Part shown: positions 1 to 7,545 of the stretch, piece after piece
How the letters are laid out: every line of letters starts with the position of its first letter
Numbering within the stretch: position 1 is the first letter of the stretch
NCBI GenBank assembly: GCA_036939755.1
Contig: JALLAZ010000787.1
Span: forward strand, 1-14,288
From: Stephanodiscus triporus
Taxonomy: Eukaryota > Bacillariophyta > Thalassiosirophyceae > Thalassiosirales > Thalassiosiraceae
Direction: 5' to 3'
DNA: 14,288 bases
The notes under the pieces: model-generated
The model's database searches: none
Seen by the model: only the letters and a program-made list of their open reading frames with translations
Told to the model about the DNA's origin: nothing
Program-made: the position numbers and the translations under genes

Positions 1-2
1 AT

Positions 3-638
3 TTCATTCCCGATGGCTTCGCCCGCGCTCTCACCCCCGCACTCACAACCGCAGGATTCCTCCCCCCCGGTTTTTCCATCAACATCGAGCCACAACTTTG
101 CCTTCCATCCGACCCCCACACTCGACCCTTTGATCTTTCGTTTGACCCCACCCTGCCGTCTCAGCGCATATCCACCACGGTTGCTCTTACTCCACCGTCA
201 GCACCAATATTACAATTAGTTGCCCCCCCCCCCCGGTTCCCTCCTTCGACCACACTTCTCCAGATGTATTAACACGATTACGGCCAATGCCGCTTCACAT
301 CTTCAGATGTACGAAAAACGGAATTTTGGTCGTGTCAACAAACATAAACGGAGTGGTCGGTCTCTCTCTCTCTCAGGTTGGACTCTCTATCTCTTGGCAA
401 CCACGCCGACTATGACAGCTTGTCAATGGAAGACAGCAAAGCAATTGACAGCGATGCGGTCGACGGCGTTGAGGCAAGCGGTGATTCCAGCCTGAATGAC
501 CTCCGTCAGATGGGCCGGGTACTCCATCGATATGACGTCTTTGAGTCTTTTTTCGACGATTTAGTGGGTGGGATCGAGTGGGAAAGGGATGATGGAGATG
601 AGGGCCTATCGGAGGAGATGGCCGATTCAGCGGAATGA
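3..638 (+). CDS. Unrecognised protein, C-terminal part; 5' end outside window
   Basis: I do not recognise this protein. Two open segments can be joined: 3-265 (frame beginning at base 3, reading FIPDGFARALTP...) and 377-638, ending in TGA. The proposed intron 266-376 starts GTATTA and ends in a (TC)7 tract plus AG. The join keeps frame and gives 174 residues up to the stop. The last exon is strongly acidic and Ser/Asp/Glu-rich (SLGNHADYDS near its start, then EWERDDGDEG near the end), which suggests a disordered tail. The first segment is Pro/Thr/Leu-rich. The frame starting at base 1 is also open to 219 (ATG at 13) and could be joined instead through a donor at 180. I prefer the base-3 frame because its third positions are mostly C or T, as in the confident genes here. 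No domain, membrane segment or catalytic motif is visible. The stop at 638 is better supported than the upstream structure. Confidence 0.35.
361..374 (+). repeat. (TC)7 microsatellite forming a 3' splice-site pyrimidine tract
   Basis: Seven TC dinucleotides run directly into AG at 375-376. This fits the pyrimidine tract and acceptor of the intron proposed for the first gene. The length is likely to vary between alleles. Confidence 0.5.
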
Positions 639-1107
639 AGGAGGGGGGCGATGCACGCCAAGAAGGATAAAAGGATCAATCCGATCAGATTGGAGTAGTT
701 CATTCAATCCGATCGGATCGGAGTATTTCATTTTTGTTTCATCGTGTGTTGAGATGAGGCCGGTCACCTTTTTTTCTGATGTTCCGCGCACGCCAGCAGG
801 GTCAAAAAATCAGCGAATTTGCAGACCTAATATACAACGTAGGAATTGTTATGAATCATAGTAGAAAAAGCCGACGATTAATATGGGACACGTTTATGTC
901 GAATTCTATGGGAAGAGGAGTAAAAAATGGTACGTAGAGATAAGTACATACCTAAGGGGGATAGTCTTTGTTCCCGCCATTTTCAAAAAATTCGCCGTTA
1001 AAAAATTTGCGGAATGTATCTAGGTATGGCGCGGCGGCGGGGACTTGCGGCTACTGCACGGCTCAGCCACGCCTCACTTTGTTGTTTTGGTAGAGACAAT
1101 TGAAAGA
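639..1107 (+). promoter_or_regulatory. Spacer and probable 5' region of the phosphatase gene, with upstream ORF
   Basis: No gene is supported here apart from a 25-codon upstream ORF. That ORF has ATG at 1026, begins MARRRGLAATARL and stops with TGA at 1101-1103, four bases before the phosphatase ATG at 1108, in a different frame. An E2F-like octamer TTCCCGCC lies at 971-978. It is followed by two similar A-rich words, AAAAAATTCGCCG and AAAAAATTTGCGG. These are visual matches only; no TATA box is evident. If the transcript starts upstream of 1026, the upstream ORF could lower translation of the main ORF. Confidence 0.3.
676..731. repeat. Tandem duplication of a 28-bp unit
   Basis: Copies at 676-703 and 704-731 match at 25 of 28 positions by eye. 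Each begins TCAATCCGATC and ends TTCAT. The second copy contains the palindrome CCGATCGG. The pair lies in the spacer between the first gene's stop at 638 and the phosphatase gene, so it may be neutral slippage or a duplicated binding site. Confidence 0.8.
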
Positions 1108-2031
1108 ATGGGAGCTGTTCATGGCGTGTATTTGAAGTATGTTGGCCTTAGCGCCATCTCATTCTGTGGCTATCACATGATGGTGGGCAACATAGGGCCG
1201 ATGGACCCGCTGCCTCTCGCCCTCTCCACGGATCGCATAATGTTGGCCACCAGCAGCGGCGGTGGCAGTGAATCGAGCATGATGCCACTCTTGCGCCTTG
1301 GCACTGCAACCGTTCTGGGATACTCGGCACTCTTGAATGGTGCCATCGCGGTCATGTTCAAGCTACGCAGGGGCATGTCCCTCGTTGGCAAGGACAGGAA
1401 GGAGGGAACCATACCCCTGTGGAGCTACGTCGTCTTTTTCCCATTCCACATCCCCACGTATGCATACACCTACATTCATACCAAGTATGGAACGATGAAA
1501 GCACACCCCAAAGCTCCGCAGGCTAAACCAGAGAATAAGGCGAAGAAGGTAACGGTTCCCGTGGCGTCGGAGGTACAGCCCGGATGGTGGGTGGGAGGAT
1601 GCTACGCAAATCAACTCAACAAAAACTGGGCTGGAGTTGTGGATTTAACCGTGGAATTTCCGGAGAGGTGCCGTTCCAATACATTGCGTTATCTCTGCCT
1701 GCCAACATGGGATGGAGTGCCGTGCTCGCCAGAGCAATTAGAGAATGCGGCTACCTTCTGCATCGAGGCACGCGAGGAATGGAATCGACTGAAGAAGAAG
1801 GGTGCCGTGGTGGGCGAGCCGCATATTCTCATCCATTGTGCTCATGGACGAGGACGCTCCACTACCGTGATGTGCGCCGCATTGGTTAAAATGGGAATGT
1901 TTGCAAGTTATGAAGAGGCGTTGGAGAAGGGCATCCAACCTGGCAGGCCCTGCTGCAAATTGAACAGCATGATGAGGACAAATTTGGCAGAGTGGCAGAG
2001 AAATTACATTGATGGGAAGAAGGGCATCTAG
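1108..2031 (+). CDS. Membrane-anchored dual-specificity protein phosphatase
   Basis: A single-exon gene of 307 residues. The C-terminal half is a cysteine-based phosphatase domain: the P-loop HCAHGRGRS gives H243, nucleophile C244 and R250 (HCX5R followed by Ser). Upstream, LPTWDGVP (198-205) supplies D202 as the likely general acid. The first about 125 residues are hydrophobic in stretches near 7-24, 62-85 and 103-122, so the enzyme is probably membrane-anchored with two or three helices. A lysine/proline-rich linker (about 131-148) separates anchor and catalytic domain. The open frame extends upstream to 1045 without an ATG, so 1108 is the first in-frame ATG. Known for the family: dephosphorylation of phospho-Tyr/Ser/Thr proteins, or of phospholipids in PTPMT1-like members. 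Substrate and compartment cannot be read from the sequence. The catalytic residues are intact and no intron is needed. Confidence 0.85.
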   Translation: MGAVHGVYLKYVGLSAISFCGYHMMVGNIGPMDPLPLALSTDRIMLATSSGGGSESSMMPLLRLGTATVLGYSALLNGAIAVMFKLRRGMSLVGKDRKEGTIPLWSYVVFFPFHIPTYAYTYIHTKYGTMKAHPKAPQAKPENKAKKVTVPVASEVQPGWWVGGCYANQLNKNWAGVVDLTVEFPERCRSNTLRYLCLPTWDGVPCSPEQLENAATFCIEAREEWNRLKKKGAVVGEPHILIHCAHGRGRSTTVMCAALVKMGMFASYEEALEKGIQPGRPCCKLNSMMRTNLAEWQRNYIDGKKGI

Positions 2032-2240
2032 AAAGGCGCGTGGAGGAAGGAATTTTGTTTATGTATGTGGAAAGTAGATTCTTATTTTTGACTATCGCAT
2101 TCGTCCTCTGAATTTTGGACTGTGTAAAGAAAACAGGAGGCATCAAGTTTTCTGTCTTTTTGAAGTGAGAATGAATTGACATCTCATAATTGGTGAAAGT
2201 AGACTGTTGCTGTGCTACATATTCAATTGGTCTCTAAGCA

Positions 2241-2246
2241 AATAAA
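2241..2246 (+). promoter_or_regulatory. Candidate polyadenylation signal of the phosphatase gene
   Basis: AATAAA lies about 210 nt after the phosphatase stop, in AT-rich sequence. The hexamer is not universal in algae, so this is only a candidate. Confidence 0.25.
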
Positions 2247-3076
2247 ATGACTAGGTGTATTCTTACTCTATAACTCAGACAGCAGAGGAATTTGTTTTAT
2301 TTTTGCAGTGATTCTTGCTTCCCAGTTGACTTCATTATTTAAGCAGAGGACATTGATATCTTTCAAGCCTGATATTTGTTTGTATCCCTGACCAATGCTT
2401 CTCTGCCTAGTTAATCATGTACTGGGCACTGAGCGTCCAAAACCAAGTGGTGTGCTCATTCTTGCTTGGCTTCCATTGTTTGTTACTGTGGTGTGCAGTG
2501 CAGTGTGCATTGTGCATGCTGACTGAATATGATGTCTCCTCCATAGTTTTCCAAATGTAATGTAGTCGGCCAAGTTTGCATTTGGCATTACTAAGCATTA
2601 CCATTACCTTGCATGTTCATCATTGGCATAAAGTGCTAGTACTGGTACTACTCTAAATCTCCTCGTGGGGTAATGTTTCAACACTTTTTTGAAGCAAACA
2701 GCTTGTACCCCCAAATTCTGATTATGGGAGATATGTTTTCAATTCTCTCTGCCCCCTCTCCCATCACCATCACAAAGAACTCTCCTGATGAATGAATTGC
2801 CACACTTTCCTTTGTATGTATGGTGTCACCATCATCATGCTTGTTTCCTGTTTTTGCGCATGCTCTCTAGAGGCTGCTGACTCAGACATGCCAAAAAAAG
2901 GATAATCTTTTAGCAGATGATCAAGATATTGTTAGCATGACTGTGACTGATCCCACTTATCCCACTGACATCTACCACTACCACGACTGACCGTTGAGCT
3001 GAGGACCACGACCGCCTTTGCCCACTAATCCCTCAAACACACAGAACCTACTCACTTCAGTGTCACTGACATCACA

Positions 3077-3166
3077 ACTGATCCCACTAATGCCACTGAT
3101 CTTGTAACTGATCCCACAAATGCCACTGCCACTGATCCGAATAGCACCACTGATACCACAAACACC
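3077..3166 (+). repeat. Degenerate minisatellite that could encode Thr-Asp-Pro-Thr repeats
   Basis: The 18-mer ACTGATCCCACTAATGCC at 3077 recurs with one change at 3107. More diverged copies follow at 3131 and 3149, and weaker ones occur upstream from about 2946. Read on the plus strand the core would be TDPTNAT repeats with NAT/NST glycosylation sequons, open from 3029 to about 3370, but there is no ATG before the repeat. It may be a decayed coding repeat or a non-coding minisatellite. Confidence 0.55.
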
Positions 3167-3732
3167 AACAAGTGCAGCCAACTTCCCCTTTATTGGTCTC
3201 CTGCAGGCTGCAGTGGGTGCTTCTGTGCTTCCATACTTCCGTGCTTCCGCTTCTGGGCTTCCTGGCTGCCGTGTGTCAGCACTTCCCTATTTATGGGCTT
3301 CTGCTTCTGGTGGTGTGCTTCTTCCATGCTTACGCTTCCACTTCCAGCCATGGTTCTGCATTATTTCTGTGGGTGAATGAGAGTTGTGAATTGTGGTGGT
3401 TTTTAAGATTTCAAAACTCTAAACTAGAAATATTCCTTTCCTCTAATAAGAAGAGTTAAAAGAATTCTGATCATTCAATAACCTACAAGAATGAAGGTTG
3501 TAAGAGTGAGAAAAGGTTGCGACATGCATCCCAAGATTATCGCCCGGCCGGCGTCCAAGAAAAAAGAAAAAGGCATTTATGCGTTGAGACATGGAGATTG
3601 AGAAAGGCACGAGAAAAGATCCACATATATCCGGTAACCTTGCCCTTGGATTCGGAGCAAAGCCCCTCTCCCTGCCTCCTCCACAACAAGCCTTTGCTGG
3701 TTGCCGGCCATAACCAAAAAACAACCTGAGCC

Positions 3733-3966
3733 ATGTCGCACGAGGAGCGTTTCATCCCCCCCCGGCAAAAGCTGGACCAATTGTCGGTGGTGAAGGATTA
3801 CTCCGCCATCCCTCGTTTAGAATATCGGTCAGTTTTTTCATGGTGCCCCGCGGAAGCTGGATTCGCGACGTGCTTTTTCGTTATTGCATCTCGTATATCT
3901 TTGTGGATTCCATCCATTCACCATCCATCCATCCCCACCCATTTGCCGCCTACTAACTCTATCACG

Positions 3967-4012
<46 letters not shown>

Positions 4013-5595
4013 AAAAAAACAGCACCATCGCTGGAGTCAACGGTCCCCTGGTCATCCTCGACAACGTGAAACTCCCGAAGTATGCCGAGATCGTCAACCT
4101 CACCCTCGGCGACGGTACGACGCGCTCAGGGCAGGTCCTCGAGGTCGCCGGCTCCCGCGCCGTCGTCCAGGTCTTCGAGGGGACATCTGACATCGACAAT
4201 CGCAAGACGCGGTGCGAGTTCACCGGCGACGTCCTCAAGATGGGCGTGTCCGAGGAGATGCTCGGCCGATCGTTCAACGGGTCCGGGAAGGTCATCGACT
4301 CAAGTCCGAAGGTCCTTCCGGAGGCCTACCTCGACATCAACGGTCAGCCCATCAACCCCTCCTCGCGCGATTATCCCAAGGCCATGATCCAAACGGGAAT
4401 ATCGGCCATCGACGTCATGAACTCCGTGGCCCGGGGGCAGAAGATCCCCATCTTCTCGGCAGCCGGTCTGCCCCACAACGAGGTGGCGGCCCAGATCGCA
4501 CGTCAGGCTTCACTCGTCAAGTTGAAGGACACCACCGACGCCCACGAGGATAACTTCTCCATCGTCTTCGGGGCCATGGGGGTGAACATGGAAACCGCCC
4601 GCTTTTTCCGCAGCGACTTCGAGGAGTCGGGCGCCATGCAGCGCACGGCCCTCTTCCTCAACCTCGCGAACGACCCCACCATCGAGCGCATCATCACGCC
4701 GCGATTGGCCCTGACGACGGCCGAGTACCTCGCGTACGAGAGGGATCTGCACGTGCTCGTGATACTGACGGACATGAGCTCCTACGCCGACGCCCTCCGC
4801 GAAGTGTCCGCGGCGAGGGAGGAGGTCCCGGGAAGGCGCGGGTATCCTGGTTACATGTACACCGATCTTTCCACCATCTATGAGAGGGCAGGACGCGTCG
4901 TTGGCAGGAACGGATCCATCACCCAGATCCCCATCCTGACGATGCCCAACGACGATATCACCCACCCCATTCCCGGTGAGTGAGGGGTGACGAACGTGCC
5001 AAAAAAGCTTCGTGATTACACGAAGCGAATATTTTTCATTTTTTCTATTCGCTAAAAACAAACTCGTTCACCCCTCACAATTTCTACGCAATGTTCCATC
5101 ACTCTCGACCTTCTTTTTACCTTCCTAGATTTGACCGGATACATCACGGAGGGACAGATCTACCTCGACCGTCAGCTCCACACCAAGAACATCTTCCCGC
5201 CCATCAACGTCCTTCCCTCCCTCTCCCGTCTTATGAAGTCGGCCATCGGCGAGGGCATGACGCGAGACGATCACGGCTCGGTCTCCAATCAGCTGTACGC
5301 GTCGTACGCGATGGGGAAGGACGTCATGGCCATGAAGGCTGTCGTGGGAGAGGAGGCGCTGTCGATGGAGGATCACCTCTACCTCTCCTTCCTCGAGCGG
5401 TTCGAGTCGAAGTTCATTTCGCAGGGCCCGTACCAGGCCAGGACCATCTTCGAGTCGTTGGACCTGGCGTGGTCCATCCTGAGGGCATTCCCGAAGGAAT
5501 TACTGAAGAAGATCCCGAGGAAGGATTTGGACAAGTACTACGCGAGGAGGTCGCTGGCCAAGGAGGAACTGAACAAGGCGGACGGGTCGCGCTGA
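3733..5595 (+). CDS. ATP6V1B: V-type proton ATPase subunit B
   Basis: Three exons: 3733-3827, 4023-4975 and 5129-5595, giving 504 residues, normal for the family. Introns are 3828-4022 (GTCAGT...CAG) and 4976-5128 (GTGAGT...TAG). Both joins restore family consensus: [16 protein letters not shown] across the first and [14 protein letters not shown] across the second. Subunit B is the non-catalytic nucleotide-binding subunit of the V1 head. It alternates with subunit A and couples ATP hydrolysis to proton pumping into vacuoles and other endomembrane compartments. Visible hallmarks: the degenerate P-loop region AAGLPHNE (about 178-185) in place of a Walker [20 protein letters not shown]; the ATPase alpha/beta signature [10 protein letters not shown] (373-382); and the following R383, the likely arginine finger. 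Third positions are very C/G-rich, consistent with high expression. The first intron is 195 nt, a multiple of three without stops, so a single uninterrupted ORF spans exons 1 and 2. That read-through would insert 65 residues including a Pro run and is unlikely to be the real protein. Confidence 0.96.
3967..4010 (+). repeat. C44 homopolymer in V-ATPase intron 1
   Basis: Forty-four consecutive C are followed by nine A (4011-4019) and then CAG, the 3' splice site at 4020-4022. The complementary strand is G44. The tract sits where the pyrimidine tract of the intron should be. The exact length may be a sequencing or assembly estimate. Confidence 0.9.
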
Positions 5596-5783
5596 TCGGT
5601 TTTGTTTTCTTGGCTGACTGTGTGGCAAACTTTTAGATTGGCGTGTGGGTCAGAAATTTTTCAGGTTGGATGACTGGAAGGAAACGAGTATTATTATATT
5701 TCCTCATGTGGCTCAATGATGGGATGTCGTTGAAGAATTCTCGTGACTTCCCCAGTGAGTAGAGCAAATTAGTTTACATTATG

Positions 5784-5810
5784 AATAAACTGCTTGTTAC
5801 TGGCAATAAA
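5784..5810 (+). promoter_or_regulatory. Candidate polyadenylation signals of the V-ATPase gene
   Basis: Two AATAAA hexamers at 5784-5789 and 5805-5810, about 190-215 nt after the stop, in AT-rich sequence consistent with a 3' UTR end. No transcript evidence is available. Confidence 0.3.
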
Positions 5811-6104
5811 TGCAACCAACGTTGCTTTTATCAATAATCTTGAGGTCTTAGAGAAGTGAACATTGTGTCCAATACTATTCTTTTCTACTGCGTACATTTC
5901 AAGGAAACACAGCGCTCAACCTCTGGGAATTGGAAAGGAGGAAGCTATTGGCAAAGAACTGGGGGAACAGGAAGGAGCCAGGAACAAAGGTGTTAATGCA
6001 TGGTGCTCAAACCGGTTAATGAATAAATCAACATCGTGGAACCACGCAAAGAAAGAGGGTTTCGCTGTTTTCTTCTTTAATATGTTTAGAAGCACAACTA
6101 AATA

Positions 6105-6132
6105 ATGATGTAGAAACGCCCTTCTACATCAT
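6105..6132. repeat. Perfect 11-bp inverted repeat (hairpin)
   Basis: ATGATGTAGAA at 6105-6115 and its exact reverse complement TTCTACATCAT at 6122-6132 flank a 6-nt loop (ACGCCC). It lies between convergent genes, about 510 nt past the V-ATPase stop and about 320 nt past the stop of the minus-strand light-harvesting gene. It could be a transcript-end structure or a relic of a small inverted-repeat element. Confidence 0.7.
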
Positions 6133-6447
6133 GACATCTTCTCGAGTATTCACAACGACGCAAGTTGCGCGGCCCGAGACGATGCCGTACGATACCTTTT
6201 ATCAAGTTTGGCTGGAACTCATAACATGAGAACCAAACTTCAATTTCACCAAAATCAAATCGTTCGATGGGGTGTAAATGTGGATAATAATAATTGCACC
6301 CCGCCGAGCCAAATACTATATATCAACATCTCCTATATAATATGCTACGTGGGAGAGAGATATGAGACACGATTCCCCCCCAAGTGCATACACGCACCCC
6401 CCCCCCTCCCACTTATTATTTCCTACGGCCCGAAACATCGCCCCTCT

Positions 6448-7215
6448 TTAGAAGTAGGGGAATCCCTTGTCGTATAGGACGGACTGCGTCACGACGCCCG
6501 AGAAGGCGAGCATGGCCGCCCGGCAGTGGGTGATCTCCTTGAGCTTCATGCTCTCGATCTGCGCGTCCGTCTTGCCGTCAAGGAACTTCTTCCCGAAGCC
6601 GAAGTCGCCGGGCGCGCGTCCGGATCCCTGGAGCATCTGGGAAACGCCGATCCACGACGTCATCTCGGCGAAGGCGATCCAGACGAGGATATTCCCGAGG
6701 GCGCCGTACTCGACGGCCGGACCGTGGGCCGCGGCGGACGACGCGGAGGACATGGCCTCGGGATAGCCGGGCACGCGCATCCCTAGGTCGACGGCGACGT
6801 ACCCGAGCCACGCGAGCTGGCACATGCGTCCGTGCTTGAGCTCGGCCTCGCGGAGGTAGTCGACGGGGAAGTAGTTCGACACGCCCAGCGGATCGAATCC
6901 GACGTTCCCGACGTACCCCTCGCAGTTGGCGGGGGCGGGCAGGAAGGGCAGGGCCTTCGACTTCTCGACGGCGAGGCTCGTGCCGGCCCGGCCTGGTGGG
7001 GGGGTGGGGGGTATGGCGTAAAAAAAAAAGGGGGAGGGGGGGGGAAAAGGCGGGCGGGGGAGGCGGGCGGAGGGGATCGGGCATAATATCAGGTAAACAA
7101 ACGTCGACGACAATGGGGGGGAAACGGTAAAACGACGACGTCGTTTCTTACCACTCGAGGTCGGGGCAAATGCGGCGGCGGAGCCAACGAGGGAAGCTAC
7201 TATCGCGGCCTTCAT
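6448..7215 (-). CDS. Fucoxanthin-chlorophyll a/c-type light-harvesting protein, copy 1
   Basis: Two exons on the minus strand: 7215-7152 and 6992-6448, giving 202 residues, typical for the family. The intron (7151-6993, 159 nt) starts GTAAGA and ends CAG. It is phase 1 and joins TSSG|RAGTSLAVEKSKALPF. The protein is a thylakoid antenna that binds chlorophyll a/c and fucoxanthin. The leader MKAAIVASLVGSAAA followed by FAPTS is a signal peptide plus transit peptide with Phe after the cleavage site, the standard targeting signal of red-derived complex plastids. Three membrane helices are visible: helix 1 at LREAELKHGR (E72, H75, R77), helix 2 around 117-136 (E131), and helix 3 at LKEITHCRAAM (E174, H177, R179), with Q191 after it. 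The usual helix-3 motif is EIKNGR; here it is EITHCR. The start is ATG at 7215; a TTG two codons upstream is not needed. The intron has no in-frame stop, so an unspliced reading adds 53 residues. Copy 2 lies head to head with it. Confidence 0.95.
   Translation of the reverse strand: MKAAIVASLVGSAAAFAPTSSGKKRRRRFTVSPPLSSTFVYLILCPIPSARLPRPPFPPPSPFFFYAIPPTPPPGRAGTSLAVEKSKALPFLPAPANCEGYVGNVGFDPLGVSNYFPVDYLREAELKHGRMCQLAWLGYVAVDLGMRVPGYPEAMSSASSAAAHGPAVEYGALGNILVWIAFAEMTSWIGVSQMLQGSGRAPGDFGFGKKFLDGKTDAQIESMKLKEITHCRAAMLAFSGVVTQSVLYDKGFPYF
6998..7044 (-). repeat. C-rich tracts in the 3' half of the copy-1 light-harvesting intron
   Basis: On the plus strand this reads G7-T-G6, a short spacer, A10 (7020-7029), G5-A-G9. 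On the coding (minus) strand it is C-dominated and runs up to the acceptor ACCAG. It therefore serves as a pyrimidine tract made mainly of C, like the C-runs in other introns of this window. Confidence 0.8.
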
Positions 7216-7545
7216 GGTCAATCAATGTAACGGATGTGATTCTGCCTTCACCCGATGCCCCGGCCGGCGTCGCACACACACAGGATAGAGGACAGGAAGG
7301 AGCCGAGATCCTTCAAGTTGGGCTCGTTCTTCGTGAGGGCAACGTCAGGCAGTCTGTCCGTCGATTTGCCGATCTTGCACCCACCAACCTCAACAATGTG
7401 GATTGGCGAGCCTACTTAGTACGCAAGGACAGCGTAGAGGCATATTTGTGGGCTTCGCTGAAACGACCTTTCCCTGATCGACAGATACTTTTTCGGCTCC
7501 CCAATATTTTCCGTCCTGTCCCCGCCCACCCGACCCGACCCAACC
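7216..7545. promoter_or_regulatory. Shared divergent promoter region of the light-harvesting pair
   Basis: The 330 bp between the two ATGs must contain both 5' UTRs and both core promoters. A short ACACACACAC run occurs near 7273. I cannot identify a TATA box or a known light-response element with confidence. Both products are plastid antenna proteins, so bidirectional, light-coordinated control is a reasonable inference. Confidence 0.5.

Larger units (their letters stand above)
2032..3732. other. Long gene-poor spacer between phosphatase and V-ATPase genes
   Basis: About 1.7 kb in which I can support no protein or RNA gene. The left part (2032-2940) is AT-rich with only short open frames on either strand. 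Part of it (about 2488-2520) is a GTGCA/GTGCATT-type low-complexity stretch. From 2940 to about 3170 there are degenerate ACTGATCCCACT-type repeats. From about 3210 to 3350 there are short GCTTCTG/GCTTCCG repeats. The last few hundred bases must hold the V-ATPase promoter and 5' UTR, but I see no clear core promoter element. Confidence 0.6.
5596..6447. other. Convergent intergenic region
   Basis: Lies between the 3' ends of the V-ATPase gene (+) and the light-harvesting gene (-), so it holds both 3' UTRs. The longest open frame (5863-6105) begins at TTG, is lysine/glutamine-rich and resembles no family I know. A perfect hairpin sits at 6105-6132 and a C10 run at 6397-6406. I see no tRNA or other structured RNA gene. 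Confidence 0.55.

Noticed and set aside
1045..1107. TTG start 21 codons upstream for the phosphatase
   Set aside because: A non-ATG start is unlikely in a nuclear gene, and the added residues overlap the upstream ORF.
3918..4295. Minus-strand ORF with a poly-Gly run
   Set aside because: The Gly run is simply the complement of the C44 intron tract; the rest is antisense to V-ATPase.
3733..4983. Reading the V-ATPase gene as one 416-codon ORF
   Set aside because: It would include a 65-residue intron-derived insertion and end at the second intron's in-frame TGA, losing the conserved C-terminus. Splicing restores the family sequence at both junctions.
4510..5061. 183-codon minus-strand ORF opposite V-ATPase exon 2
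   Set aside because: Antisense to highly conserved coding sequence, with no recognisable protein features.
5399..5409. tRNA B-box-like GGTTCGAGTCG
   Set aside because: It lies inside conserved V-ATPase coding sequence (RFES) and no tRNA fold or A box surrounds it.
5091..5636. 181-codon plus-strand ORF in another frame over V-ATPase exon 3
   Set aside because: The conserved subunit B C-terminus lies in a different frame; this one is a shadow.
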